Source of the DNA: Paenibacillus sp. PL2-23
GTDB taxonomy: Bacteria; Bacillota; Bacilli; Paenibacillales; Paenibacillaceae
Length of the DNA: 64,000 nucleotides
Direction: 5' to 3'
Assembly: GCF_040834005.1 (NCBI RefSeq)
Contig: NZ_CP162129.1
Coordinates: forward strand, 718,501 to 782,500
Shown here: piece after piece, positions 26,312-35,653 of the stretch
Layout: each line of letters opens with the position of its first letter
How positions within the stretch are numbered: the first letter of the stretch is position 1
Notes under the pieces: generated by a model
The model's input: only the letters and a program-made list of their open reading frames with translations
Told to the model about the DNA's origin: nothing
Database searches by the model: none
Position numbers and translations under genes: made by a program

Positions 26312-26375
26312 TAAAAAAACGCCCGAACAGCGCATCCCTTCGGGAAGCAGGCTTTGATCTGATCGGACGGGCCGT
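26312..26375 (-). terminator. Terminator-like structure upstream of qoxA
   Basis: Read on the minus strand, GCCCG / CGGGC close a branched stem with inner GCTTCCC-GAA-GGGATGC, followed by G and T7. It lies ~170 nt before qoxA and ~125 nt after the previous gene's own terminator, so it could end a short leader or small RNA or act as a second terminator. Nothing else is seen in 26142-26498. Confidence 0.45.
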
Positions 26376-26498
26376 TGCTGGCTTGACAGCTGGGCCAACA
26401 TCATTCTATTACCGCAGCGGGAAGCTTTTGAATCTAAGTAATAGGAAGTTTGGCGATAACGGCCTGGCTTGGGGCTAATGTGCGAGCCCTCAGAGGAC

Positions 26499-26553
26499 AA
26501 AAAAAGGCTGTCTGCAATCACCTGCTGAAAGCCAGGTCATTGCGACAGCCTTT
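26499..26553 (-). terminator. Intrinsic terminator of the small membrane protein gene
   Basis: AAAGGCTGTC / GACAGCCTTT outer stem with inner GCAAT-ACCTG / CAGGT-ATTGC pairs; seven T residues follow on the minus strand. Confidence 0.8.
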
Positions 26554-26583
26554 CCTGCCTAAGGGCATGGAATCGAGTAATGC

Positions 26584-26865
26584 TTATTCCAATGTTTGGT
26601 CTTTCGATTTGTTCAGCTCGGATTTCCAAGCGTGAACGAGTCCGATTGCGGTGCCGATCACGTAGATGTGAACACTGCCGACCAAAAATCCGATGCCGAC
26701 CATTAAACCTATATTCTTGTCGCTGAAGTGACTGAGGTTAACGAGGCAAAGGACGAAACCGATCGCAAGCACGCCCCAAGCGATAGCGGTCATCACATTC
26801 ACCAGGCGCTTGACGTCGGATTTGGAAGGTCCTGCTTGGCTGATTGTTACCGTTTTTGTCGTCAT
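26584..26865 (-). CDS. Small membrane protein of unknown function
   Basis: Protein of 93 aa; ATG 26865 has AGGAG eight bases upstream (a GTG nine bases earlier overlaps that site too closely). Two or three hydrophobic segments, with a polar start TTKTVTISQAGPSKSDVKR and a Lys/Glu-rich end. No family recognised. It has its own promoter and terminator and is thus a single-gene transcript. Confidence 0.75.
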   Translation of the reverse strand: MTTKTVTISQAGPSKSDVKRLVNVMTAIAWGVLAIGFVLCLVNLSHFSDKNIGLMVGIGFLVGSVHIYVIGTAIGLVHAWKSELNKSKDQTLE

Positions 26866-26951
26866 ATCGAACACTCCTAAACATTAATGATGAAGGTACA
26901 GTGGGATCTGCGAGCAGATCAAACAAGACTTGTAAGTGCTTTCTTGCTCTT

Positions 26952-26981
26952 ACTATACCACATTTTATGAGGTGTGTTCAA
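26952..26981 (-). promoter_or_regulatory. Promoter of the small membrane protein gene
   Basis: On the minus strand TTGAAC (26981-26976), 18-bp spacer, TATAGT (26957-26952); start of transcription about 80 nt before the gene. Confidence 0.6.
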
Positions 26982-27052
26982 AGAATTTTCACTTTTTGAA
27001 CATAAATTAGACAAAAAAGTTGGTTTGCCAAGCAGGTTGGTCGTATGCACCC

Positions 27053-27211
27053 GTTCAAAATGTCACCCGTCTTCGCAGTAGCGTGCGCCTTTGAAGGATC
27101 GTTCAAAATCGGATCGGTGAGCTGCGTCGCAGGGGATTTGAACGAAAAATCGTTCAAAGTAGCCCCCGCCAGAGCAGTAACGCCAGCCTTTGAACGAAGG
27201 ATCGTTCAAAG
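27053..27211. repeat. Hairpin repeat array of about 50-bp period (TTTGAACGA type)
   Basis: Three palindromes at 27090-27107 (arms TTTGAA / TTCAAA), 27137-27158 (TTTGAACGA / TCGTTCAAA) and 27188-27211 (CTTTGAACGA / TCGTTCAAAG), plus a half copy GTTCAAAA at 27053. Steps are 47-52 bp. Linkers are C/G-rich and only loosely alike (GCAGTAGCGTGCGCC, GCAGTAACGCCAGCC). The last palindrome perfects a 10-bp stem with a four-base loop. It lies directly after the PBP gene. Confidence 0.75.
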
Positions 27212-27235
27212 TGCCCGCTCACGCGGCCTCGCCTG

Positions 27236-29392
27236 CTAGTCGGTCCACCAGCGCTTCAGGTCCTCCCACCACGAGTGGTGCGACTTGCCCCCGTCGTGCG
27301 CCTCTGCCCCGCCCCTGCCAGTGCCGCCGCCAGCTTTGCCGCTGTCGCTGGATGGATCCGCCGCGCCAGCTTCCCGGTCTGTGCCGCATACCTCCGTCGG
27401 CTCCGTGCCGGCGAGGAACGCTTCCAGCCGGCGATCCGGACAGGTTGCCGCCGCGAGCTTGCCGGATGCGGGGTCGACGAATACATGCACGACACCCTCC
27501 GGCATGGGAAAGTACTTCGGTGGAACAGCGGACAGCGCGCCTTCGATGAAGGCGGCGAAGATGGGCGCGGCGCGGCGCGCCTCCGCCACGCTTAGCTTGC
27601 GGTCCTTGTCATAGCCGACCCAGACCGCAGCGGCCAGCTCCGGCGTATAGCCCACCAGCCACGCGTCCGTCGCAGTAGTGCCTGTCTTGCCCGCGACGGG
27701 ACGTTTGATCGCGGCGGATACGCGGTGGGCGGTGCCGCCCTCGTCGAACACGCTCTCCAGCAAGCTCGTCATCACGTAAGCTTCCGCCGGGGTGATGACC
27801 TGCTCCTCACGAGGTTTGGCCTCATAGAGGACATTGCCCTTGCGGTCCTCGATCTTCAGAATCGCAACAGGTTCGACGAGAACGCCCTTATTGGCGAAAA
27901 CTCCATAAGCGGAGGCCATCTCGAACGGGCTCACGGGGTATGTGCCCAGGGCCAGCGACGGTACAGGGTCCATGGGACTCCGAACGCCAAGCTTTCTGGC
28001 CGTCTCGATAACCTTATCTGCTCCAACGGTCATAATGGTGTTCACCGCATAGATATTATCGGAGCCGCTAATGGCAGTCCGCATGTCGATATAATCGTCG
28101 GCATAGTTGTCTCCATAATTATGCGGCTCATACGTCTTGCGGCCCTCGTCGTAGCTGAACACGGTCGGCTCGCTCTTGAAGCGGGTTACCGGCGACATGA
28201 AGCCGCTCTGCAGAGCGGTCAAATACAGGAACGGCTTGAACGACGAGCCTGGCTGCCTTGTCGACGCGAAGACGCGATTGTATTGATTGTTGGGATAGTC
28301 GCGTCCCCCCACCATTGCTTTGATATGCCCGTTGCGCGGATCGATGGCGATGAGCGCCGCCTGCTCCTTGGAGCTTGCCGGCACGGCTTGCTTAATGGCT
28401 TCCTCAGCCGCCGCCTGCGTTCCTTGGTCGAGCGTTGTATAAATCGTAATGCCGCCTTCGTTCAGCAGCTTCTCATCAATGCCGTATTTGTCCACGGCCA
28501 GCCACCGGATATAGTCACGGAAGTAAGGGGCGAAGCCGGCCTCCTCCGCATTCATCGGCTGGAAGGCAAGCACCTCCGCATAGGCGGCCTCCGCTTGCTC
28601 GCTCGTAATCGAGCCGCCCTCCTTCATCGCCTCCAGAATCAGATACTGCCGGTCCTTGGCGTTCTTCATATTCAGGTAAGGCGAATAATATTTGGGCCCC
28701 TTCGGTATGCCGGCAAGCATTGCGCTTTCGGCCAGCGACAGCTCCGAGGCATGCTTGTCAAAATACATCATAGCCGCAGCCTCAATGCCATAAGAGCCGT
28801 GGCCGTAATAAATCTGATTCAGATACATGCCGAGAATGTCGTCTTTGCTGAATTTCATCTCAAGCTGTGCGGTGTACATCGCCTCCTTGAGCTTGCGCTG
28901 CCAGGTTCTCTCATGCGACAAATAGAGGTTGCGCGCCAGCTGCTGAGTCAACGTGCTGGCCCCTTGTCTTGCAGACATGCTCTGCACATTCACGACAACG
29001 GCTCGCGCCATCCCCTTCAAATCGAAGCCCGTGTGATCGTAGAAGCGGCGGTCCTCGATCGCCAGCGTGGCGTCGATCACATGATGCGAAATGTCGCCAA
29101 GAGCAACCGAGCGGCGATTCTCTCCTGCGTGGAAGGTATCAATGATATTGCCTTCTATATCGAGCATTTGGGACGTTTGGCTGATGGTGGAGACGGGCAG
29201 CGTGCCGGTACGGACGTAGAAATATAAACCGGCTATCGCAACGAAGGCGACAAGCCCGGCCAAGCCGGCCCAAGCCAGCCATCTGCGAAGCTTCAAGCGC
29301 AAGTGGAGGAAGCGCTCATTCAATAAGGGGAACGCCAGGCGGCGCCGCAGCTTGCCTTGCCCGCCGGGAGAGGATTTCGATGACTTGGTCAT
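27236..29392 (-). CDS. pbpG: Class A penicillin-binding protein (PbpG-like)
   Basis: Protein of 718 aa: short basic cytosolic tail, one membrane anchor (residues ~38-60), glycosyltransferase domain with EDRRFYDHTGFD (catalytic Glu) and TLTQQLARNLYLSHERTWQRK, then a transpeptidase domain with SSFK (in RQPGSSFKPF), SGSDN and KTGTT motifs. It polymerises and cross-links peptidoglycan. The tail ends in Gly/Ser/His-rich sequence and WWEDLKRWW. AAGGGAG precedes the ATG. Divergent from speE, as pbpG and speE are neighbours in B. subtilis, where PbpG acts in spore wall synthesis. Confidence 0.9.
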   Translation of the reverse strand: MTKSSKSSPGGQGKLRRRLAFPLLNERFLHLRLKLRRWLAWAGLAGLVAFVAIAGLYFYVRTGTLPVSTISQTSQMLDIEGNIIDTFHAGENRRSVALGDISHHVIDATLAIEDRRFYDHTGFDLKGMARAVVVNVQSMSARQGASTLTQQLARNLYLSHERTWQRKLKEAMYTAQLEMKFSKDDILGMYLNQIYYGHGSYGIEAAAMMYFDKHASELSLAESAMLAGIPKGPKYYSPYLNMKNAKDRQYLILEAMKEGGSITSEQAEAAYAEVLAFQPMNAEEAGFAPYFRDYIRWLAVDKYGIDEKLLNEGGITIYTTLDQGTQAAAEEAIKQAVPASSKEQAALIAIDPRNGHIKAMVGGRDYPNNQYNRVFASTRQPGSSFKPFLYLTALQSGFMSPVTRFKSEPTVFSYDEGRKTYEPHNYGDNYADDYIDMRTAISGSDNIYAVNTIMTVGADKVIETARKLGVRSPMDPVPSLALGTYPVSPFEMASAYGVFANKGVLVEPVAILKIEDRKGNVLYEAKPREEQVITPAEAYVMTSLLESVFDEGGTAHRVSAAIKRPVAGKTGTTATDAWLVGYTPELAAAVWVGYDKDRKLSVAEARRAAPIFAAFIEGALSAVPPKYFPMPEGVVHVFVDPASGKLAAATCPDRRLEAFLAGTEPTEVCGTDREAGAADPSSDSGKAGGGTGRGGAEAHDGGKSHHSWWEDLKRWWTD

Positions 29393-29552
29393 GCGGCAGA
29401 CTCCCTTCCGCGTGTTGCTGTCTTTTTCTTAGTATGGAAAAATGCGGCACGACCTATTCATCGGAATGGACGAAACGGGGCAGCGTCTCAAGCTGCTGTA
29501 GAAGGCTAACCTTGGATTAGGTAAATATTTGGTGTAGAGAGGGGCGGAATGG

Positions 29553-29580
29553 TTGCTTTTTCCCCATGAAATACTATAAT
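29553..29580 (+). promoter_or_regulatory. Promoter of speE
   Basis: TTGCTT (29553-29558), 16-bp spacer, perfect TATAAT (29575-29580), 39 nt before the speE start. Confidence 0.6.
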
Positions 29581-29619
29581 ACAACTTGAAGCACTGACGG
29601 AAAGAAGGGATCAATCGAC

Positions 29620-30447
29620 ATGGAATTATGGTATACCGAGAAACAGACTGAAAGCTTCGGCATTACGGCGAAGATTACAAAAAGCTACGTACATGAGCAA
29701 ACCGAATTTCAACAGCTGGATATGATCGAGACCGAGGAGTTCGGCACGATGCTGGTGCTCGACGGCATGGTCATGACGACTGTGAAGGACGAGTTCGTCT
29801 ACCATGAGATGGTGGCGCATCCCGTGCTGTTCACGCATCCCAATCCGGAGCACGTGCTTGTTGTAGGCGGCGGCGACGGCGGCGTTATCCGCGAGGTCAT
29901 GAAGCATCCCAAGGTGAAGAAGGCTGTGCTCGTTGATATCGACGGCAAGGTCATCGAATATTCCAAGAAATACCTGCCGACAATCGCGGGCGAGCTGGAC
30001 AATCCGCGTGTCGAGGTGCTGGTGAATGACGGCTTTATGCACATCCACGATCATAAGAATACATACGACGTCATTATGGTCGACTCCACTGAGCCTGTAG
30101 GTCCTGCTGCCAACCTGTTCACTCGCGGCTTCTACCAAGGCATCTACGAGGCGCTTAAGGAAGACGGCATCTTCGTAGCTCAGACGGACAACCCGTGGTT
30201 CAAGGCTGACCTGATCCAGAGCGTCAATCGCGACGTGAAGGAAGTATTCCCGATTGTTCGCGTCTACGGCGCGAACATCCCGACGTATCCGTCCGGTCTG
30301 TGGACGTTCACGATGGGCAGCAAGAAGCATGATCCGCTGCAAGTGGACGAGTCGTCCATTCCAGAGCTGGATACGAAGTATTACACGCCGCGCCTGCACA
30401 AGGCCGCGTTCATTCTTCCGAAGTTTGTTGAGGATTTGGTGAAGTAA
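29620..30447 (+). CDS. speE: Spermidine synthase
   Basis: Protein of 275 aa, the normal size. [17 protein letters not shown] is the nucleotide-binding loop for decarboxylated S-adenosylmethionine; [13 protein letters not shown] with the catalytic Asp and the Y-x-S-G-L-W type block near the end ([14 protein letters not shown]) are present. It transfers aminopropyl to putrescine. In B. subtilis speB (agmatinase) follows; here speE is alone and closed by a terminator. Confidence 0.97.
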   Translation: MELWYTEKQTESFGITAKITKSYVHEQTEFQQLDMIETEEFGTMLVLDGMVMTTVKDEFVYHEMVAHPVLFTHPNPEHVLVVGGGDGGVIREVMKHPKVKKAVLVDIDGKVIEYSKKYLPTIAGELDNPRVEVLVNDGFMHIHDHKNTYDVIMVDSTEPVGPAANLFTRGFYQGIYEALKEDGIFVAQTDNPWFKADLIQSVNRDVKEVFPIVRVYGANIPTYPSGLWTFTMGSKKHDPLQVDESSIPELDTKYYTPRLHKAAFILPKFVEDLVK

Positions 30448-30481
30448 TCAAGGCGCCATTTCACGACCTGCCCCCACATGA

Positions 30482-30527
30482 GAGCCTTCCGCTCGGCTAA
30501 GCGCCGAGCAGGGCTCTTTTTCTTTTT
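30482..30527 (+). terminator. Intrinsic terminator after speE
   Basis: AGAGCC / GGCTCT with inner GCTCGGC / GCCGAGC and T5-C-T5 tail. Confidence 0.85.
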
Positions 30528-30647
30528 GCTGGGGAGATGATGAGGGGCTGCAGCTAGTTTGTTCCGCGCGGAGAGGTATATACTAGAGCTACTTAAATGC
30601 AGAGCTGCTTCAATTCGGCTTGGAGCAAGCGTGGAGGGAAACGAAGA

Positions 30648-32258
30648 ATGGCGACCGGCGAATATGTCAAAATATTAATCGTAGACGATGAGGTGCTGAT
30701 CCGCCAAGGCGTCAAGCACTTCATGAACTGGGAGCAGGAGGGCTTCCAGATCGTAGGCGAGGCGTCGAATGGGGAGGAGGCGCTGGAGCTGATCCAGAGA
30801 CTGCGTCCGCATATTGTGCTGACGGATATTGTAATGCCTGTCATGGATGGCGAGGAGCTGACGAGGCAAATCAAGCAGCAGTATCCAGAAATCGAGATCA
30901 TCATACTCAGCAGCTTCGGCGAATTCGATTACGTGCGCTCCACCTTCCAGAGCGGCGTAGCGGATTACATCCTGAAGCCGAAGCTGGATATTCAGCATCT
31001 GCTGACCGTTCTGAAGCTGACGGCGGAGAGGATACCTGCTCTTGCGGCAGGTCAGAGCGGCGTTGTGCAGAGCGCTGCAAGCGGGCAAGAGGCGAAGGCG
31101 ACCCGCGGGGGCGTCTATTCGCCATCTGTAGAGCGCCTTCTGGAGCGGCTGATGTCAGGGTACGAAGCGGATGCGGTAACTGAGGAGATAACGGCTTTGT
31201 TCCCTTACGCATTATTTCGAATAGCGGGGATAGATACAAGGGGGCTCCCGAATGGCGGCGCGCATGAATGGAGCCAGCTGATGGAGAGCTGCAAGTCGCT
31301 GCTGCCGGGCGCTGTCATCCATGAGCTTCCAGAGGACGGGGCTATTCGGGCCTGCTTCATTAATGGTGATGCAGCCTCGATGGAGCGCCTTGAGGCAGCT
31401 GTTGCTGATTCGCTGCGCCGGCAGTCTTCCGAGAGATCGCAAACGCCAGTGGCGATTAGCGCAGCCTTCAGGGATGTTCGCGAGCTGCGTACATGCTATC
31501 GCGACTCTCTGCTCGCGCTGCTGGATTATTCCTTCTATGTCCCGGATATACCGGTATTGACGAAGAAGGAAGGGCTCGCCGTGACGCCTCACACGCCTGT
31601 CTTTCATCTCGATCGGTTCATTGATGAATTCAAGCGGGGGAGATTCCAGCAGGCGTTCGAAGACTTGCGCAAGCATGTCTACGAATTGGCAGAGTCGGCC
31701 GCGGCGGAGGTTATCGCGTTCAAGTCGCTCCTCGGCAATATTGTATTTAATGTAACCGTCTTGTTAGGGAACATGAAGTACGACATCAAGGAGCTGGATA
31801 AGAACAAATACGCGTATTTCAAAGCGATAGAGGATGCAAGGTTCGCGCGGGAGGCGTTGGAGCGGCTGGAAGCCTTCATTGGGGAGGCGGAAGCCTGCAT
31901 CGCGGACAAATCGGCGGCTCACGGGAGCACCAATATGAAGAAGCTGCTCGATTATATCCACGAGCATTACGCGGAGCCGCTGACGCTCTCGGACATGGCG
32001 AGGCATTTTCACTTCAACCCCTCCTACTTGTCCAGCTATTTCTCCGCCCATAACAGCGAAGGATTCGTGGATTATCTGCACAAGGTGAGGATTGAGAAGG
32101 CGGAGGAGCTGCTGCGCCAAGGAGACGCTTCGATCGCTCAGATCGGAGAGATGGTCGGCTACTCTGACCATAGCTACTTCACGAAAGTATTCAAGAAGCT
32201 TACGGGAGAGTCGCCTAGTCGCTACCGTCGCCAATTTACGAACGAAGAGAAGGAATGA
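30648..32258 (+). CDS. YesN-type response regulator with AraC DNA-binding domain
   Basis: Protein of 536 aa from ATG 30648, with GGAGGG upstream; a frame extension to 30597 lacks a site. Receiver domain: ILIVDDE acidic pocket, phospho-Asp in VLTDIVMP, Lys in YILKPK. A ~260-residue middle region of unknown fold follows, then two AraC helix-turn-helices (LTLSDMARHFHFNPSYLSSYF and IAQIGEMVGYSDHSYFTKVFKK). Partner of the histidine kinase that starts three bases after its stop. It likely activates the sugar transport and lacZ genes downstream. Confidence 0.93.
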   Translation: MATGEYVKILIVDDEVLIRQGVKHFMNWEQEGFQIVGEASNGEEALELIQRLRPHIVLTDIVMPVMDGEELTRQIKQQYPEIEIIILSSFGEFDYVRSTFQSGVADYILKPKLDIQHLLTVLKLTAERIPALAAGQSGVVQSAASGQEAKATRGGVYSPSVERLLERLMSGYEADAVTEEITALFPYALFRIAGIDTRGLPNGGAHEWSQLMESCKSLLPGAVIHELPEDGAIRACFINGDAASMERLEAAVADSLRRQSSERSQTPVAISAAFRDVRELRTCYRDSLLALLDYSFYVPDIPVLTKKEGLAVTPHTPVFHLDRFIDEFKRGRFQQAFEDLRKHVYELAESAAAEVIAFKSLLGNIVFNVTVLLGNMKYDIKELDKNKYAYFKAIEDARFAREALERLEAFIGEAEACIADKSAAHGSTNMKKLLDYIHEHYAEPLTLSDMARHFHFNPSYLSSYFSAHNSEGFVDYLHKVRIEKAEELLRQGDASIAQIGEMVGYSDHSYFTKVFKKLTGESPSRYRRQFTNEEKE

Positions 32259-32261
32259 GTC

Positions 32262-34043
32262 ATGATGGGGGAACTATTCGATCGATTCAAATATAACGGG
32301 CTGTTCATCAAAATGTTTATTATTATGGTCGTCAGTGTGATTGCCGTGTCTGTCACGTCAACTTGGACAACGATCAACACGTCGGAGCGGGTGTTTATGC
32401 AGACGTTCAGCATTACAAACGCCAAGATTATCACCCAAATCACGAATAACATGGACGCCTTCAGCGTGGCCGTAGTGACGGCGGTGAACAACGTCCAGCA
32501 GAGCGGCTCCATACGAGCCTTTCTCTCGGAAGGCGACGGTAATTCGATAGCCAACAGCCGGGCGTATTTCACGATGGGCCAGCAGATCAAGGCGATCCAA
32601 TCCGTGCTTGACGCTTACGAGACTAGCATAATCGTCACGGGCGTGAACGGCCGCATCTACACGACCGATCCGACGATCTGGCCTATTCCGGAGAACACGC
32701 TCCGGAATCATTCCATTACACAGGCCACGCTGGCGGAGCCGAGGCGCGTCCATTATCAGTATGATGACGCGGCCAGGTCGGGGGGCGCCGGCGTCGCTCC
32801 GACGATCGTCGCATCCAAGGCGCTAATTGATCGCTCCACCAACGACATATACGGCACGATATACGTGGCCATCCGGGAGAAGGAGTTCAAACGGTTTTAC
32901 AATAGCTTCACGGCTTTGGGCAACGATGTTGCGATTATGGACGGAGAGGGCGCAATCGTGTCGTCCAACCGTTCCGATTGGCAGGGACAGCCGTCCCTTG
33001 ATTTATTGGAGCACGCCAAGCGCATAGAGCAGGAAGCATTGCCATCCATTAACGCGCAGATCTTCGGGGTAGACCGGGTCATCCTCTCGCAGCCGCTGGA
33101 TTCCTTCGGCTTGTACGTGATCAATCTAATCGACAAGGACTTGGCAATTGGGCAGCTGACCGATATGAGGACGATTTTCCTAAGCGTGATTGCCATCGTG
33201 GCCGGCGTGCTCTTGATCGTCTTCCTTATCTCCAGAAGACTGACGAAGTCGCTGACGCGGCTGGTGAAGCAGATTTCGAACATTTCCAAGTACGAATTCG
33301 ACCATCATGTTGCGGTTGACGGGAGCTACGAGACGCGTCAGATCGGATTGGCCTTCAACTCCATGATGGATGAGCTTCAGGAATACGTGAAGGAGCTCAT
33401 ACAGTCTCAGAAGCAGCAGCGCAACGCTGAGCTTGAGGCGCTTCAGCAGCAGATCAATCCGCATTTCCTCTACAATACGCTTGCTTCGGTCAAGTTCATG
33501 GTGCAGCAGGGAAGCAAGGATAAGGCGGCAGAGACCATCAACGCGTTGATCTCCCTGCTCCAGAACGCAATCAGCAACGTAAGCGAGACGATCACCCTGG
33601 GTCAGGAGCTCGTCAACCTGCGCAATTATGTGTTCATTAACCATGTTCGGTACGGGGAACGGATCAAAATGAACTATTTTGTCGCTCCGGGCTGCATGGG
33701 CTTTCATGTGCCGAAGCTCATCATTCAGCCCTTTATCGAAAATGCCTTCTTCCACGGCTTCAATCGGAAGGGAACGGGCAATATTTACTTCATGGCTTCG
33801 GTGGACGGAAGCGCGCTCGTGTGCGAAGTGGTGGACGACGGAGACGGCTTCGACGTAAGCGAGCAAGGCGGGGAGGAGCTCGGGCGCGGGAAGGTCAAGC
33901 GTCAGCTGTTTGCCGGTATTGGAATGAAGAACGTGCATGACCGGATTCAGCTGCTTTACGGAGAGGATTACGGTGTAGTCGTGGAAAGTGAGCCGGGGGA
34001 AGGGACGAAGGTCAAAATTCGTATTCCTCTATTGGAACAATAG
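32262..34043 (+). CDS. YesM-type sensor histidine kinase
   Basis: Protein of 593 aa. Two membrane helices (near residues 12-35 and 300-320) flank a ~265-residue extracytoplasmic sensor region (dCache-like by size), then a HAMP domain, the His-kinase motif LQQQINPHFLYNTLAS with the phosphoaccepting His, and an HATPase domain (IQPFIENAFFHGF, GIGMKNVHDRI). It should sense an extracellular sugar, perhaps with the adjacent binding protein, and phosphorylate the YesN-type regulator. Confidence 0.93.
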   Translation: MMGELFDRFKYNGLFIKMFIIMVVSVIAVSVTSTWTTINTSERVFMQTFSITNAKIITQITNNMDAFSVAVVTAVNNVQQSGSIRAFLSEGDGNSIANSRAYFTMGQQIKAIQSVLDAYETSIIVTGVNGRIYTTDPTIWPIPENTLRNHSITQATLAEPRRVHYQYDDAARSGGAGVAPTIVASKALIDRSTNDIYGTIYVAIREKEFKRFYNSFTALGNDVAIMDGEGAIVSSNRSDWQGQPSLDLLEHAKRIEQEALPSINAQIFGVDRVILSQPLDSFGLYVINLIDKDLAIGQLTDMRTIFLSVIAIVAGVLLIVFLISRRLTKSLTRLVKQISNISKYEFDHHVAVDGSYETRQIGLAFNSMMDELQEYVKELIQSQKQQRNAELEALQQQINPHFLYNTLASVKFMVQQGSKDKAAETINALISLLQNAISNVSETITLGQELVNLRNYVFINHVRYGERIKMNYFVAPGCMGFHVPKLIIQPFIENAFFHGFNRKGTGNIYFMASVDGSALVCEVVDDGDGFDVSEQGGEELGRGKVKRQLFAGIGMKNVHDRIQLLYGEDYGVVVESEPGEGTKVKIRIPLLEQ

Positions 34044-34181
34044 AACTGAACAAAGATTTTGCCAAAAACCAAAAATCGTACCAAAACGAGATGAGCGCTC
34101 TCGGCAAGATGCAATAATCGAACAAATGTAAGCGAAGATTTTCATAACGTCATAAATTTGTGGAATGCTAAGATGGTATCA

Positions 34182-34200
34182 GTAAGCAGCAAACGCTTAC
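34182..34200. promoter_or_regulatory. Palindrome upstream of the sugar-binding protein gene (cre-like)
   Basis: GTAAGC - seven bases - GCTTAC. The right half with flank, read on the minus strand TTGTAAGCGTTTGCT, matches a catabolite-responsive element at most positions. It lies 28 nt before the start of the binding-protein gene. Either a CcpA site or the YesN-type operator. Confidence 0.4.
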
Positions 34201-34227
34201 AACATAGATAATATGGAGGTCAAAGAG

Positions 34228-35535
34228 ATGAGAAAAATGATGGCTGTAGTACTCGCCGGCATGATTGCGCTCACTGCTGCGTGCGGTACGAATAACAACA
34301 CAACCGACAGCGGAAACGCGGGCGGCGACAATGGCGGCAAGGAAACGGAAAAAATCACAATTTGGGCATGGGATCCCAATTTCAACATCAAAGTATTGAA
34401 TTTGGCCAAGGATACTTACGGAGCTGAAAATCCAGACCTGGACATTGAAATTATCGAGAACGCGCAAAACGACATCGTATCGAAGCTGAATACGGGTATG
34501 AGCTCGGGAACGACCAAGGGTCTTCCGAACATCGTCTTGATCGAGGACTACCGGGCGCAAGGCTTCCTTCAAGCTTATCCGGACATGTTCTATCCTTTGA
34601 ATGATACGTTCAAAGCAGAAGATTTCGCGGATTACAAGCTTGGGCCGACAAGCCTGGACGGCAAAAACTATGGTCTTCCGTTCGACTCCGGCGTAACGGG
34701 TCTGTATGTAAGAACAGACTATTTGGAGCAAGCCGGCTACACGGTCGACGACGTTCAAAACATTACATGGGACAAATACATCGAGATCGGCAAAGCGGTG
34801 AAAGAGAAAACGGGTAAAGACTGGCTGTCGCTCGACCCGAATGACCTTGGCATCATGCGCATCATGATCCAATCCGCTGGCGCGTGGTACACGGATGAAG
34901 ACGGCAAGACGCCTAATATTCAGAACAACCCCGCTATCAAGGAATCGTTCGAGACGTACAAGAAGCTCATGGACGCTAACATCGTGAAGGTTCATGCCGA
35001 CTGGAGCCAGTTCGTGGCTAACAACAACAGCGGCGCAGTCGGTTCCGTGCCGACGGGCAACTGGTTCACGCCATCCATCACAGCTGCGGCGGATCAAGCG
35101 GGCAAGTGGGCAGTCGCTCCGATTCCGAAGCTGACGAATAACGCTGACTCCATCAACGCCTCCAACCTTGGCGGCAGCTCGTGGTATGTGCTGAACGTGC
35201 CGGGCAAAGAAGCAGCGGCTGAATTCCTGGGCAAAACATTGGGCTCCAACGTCGATCTGTACCAGACGCTGATTACAGAAGTAGGCGCGATCGGCACGTA
35301 TAAGCCGGCTGCGGAAGGCGAAGCGTACAAAGCCGCTAACGAATTCTTCGCCGGTCAGAACATTGTTCAGGATTTCGCTAGATGGACAGCTGAAATTCCG
35401 AATGTGAACTATGGCATGCACACGTACGCGATCGACGACATCTTAAAGGTAGAATTGCAAAATTACCTGAACGGTAAATCCATCGATGACGTGCTTGCCG
35501 ACGCTCAGAAGCAAGCCGATTCGCAAATCAAATAA
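34228..35535 (+). CDS. Extracellular sugar-binding lipoprotein of an ABC importer
   Basis: Protein of 435 aa from ATG 34228, chosen because GGAGG lies inside the longer version begun at 34213. Lipoprotein signal with lipobox LTAAC, then an Asn/Gly-rich spacer. The rest is a family 1 solute-binding protein (ITIWAWDPNFNIKVLN start, GLPFDSGVTGLYVRTDYLEQAG, LGGSSWYVLN). It captures an oligosaccharide, by context a beta-galactoside, for the two permeases that follow. Confidence 0.93.
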   Translation: MRKMMAVVLAGMIALTAACGTNNNTTDSGNAGGDNGGKETEKITIWAWDPNFNIKVLNLAKDTYGAENPDLDIEIIENAQNDIVSKLNTGMSSGTTKGLPNIVLIEDYRAQGFLQAYPDMFYPLNDTFKAEDFADYKLGPTSLDGKNYGLPFDSGVTGLYVRTDYLEQAGYTVDDVQNITWDKYIEIGKAVKEKTGKDWLSLDPNDLGIMRIMIQSAGAWYTDEDGKTPNIQNNPAIKESFETYKKLMDANIVKVHADWSQFVANNNSGAVGSVPTGNWFTPSITAAADQAGKWAVAPIPKLTNNADSINASNLGGSSWYVLNVPGKEAAAEFLGKTLGSNVDLYQTLITEVGAIGTYKPAAEGEAYKAANEFFAGQNIVQDFARWTAEIPNVNYGMHTYAIDDILKVELQNYLNGKSIDDVLADAQKQADSQIK

Positions 35536-35606
35536 GATCTTATCGTAAAGGGAAAACCTTGGACAGACGCTCGCTGCCTAGCCTACGGGTAAGCGGCGGG
35601 CGGCCT

Positions 35607-35628
35607 GCTTCAGGTTTTTTCTTTGAAA
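35607..35628 (+). terminator. Intercistronic hairpin between binding protein and permease
   Basis: A short CCTG / CAGG stem followed by T6, inside a larger GC-rich region from 35565. Such a partial terminator would lower permease expression relative to the binding protein. Confidence 0.4.
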
Positions 35629-35653
35629 TATAGGTGCATGAGGAGGCAAGGCC

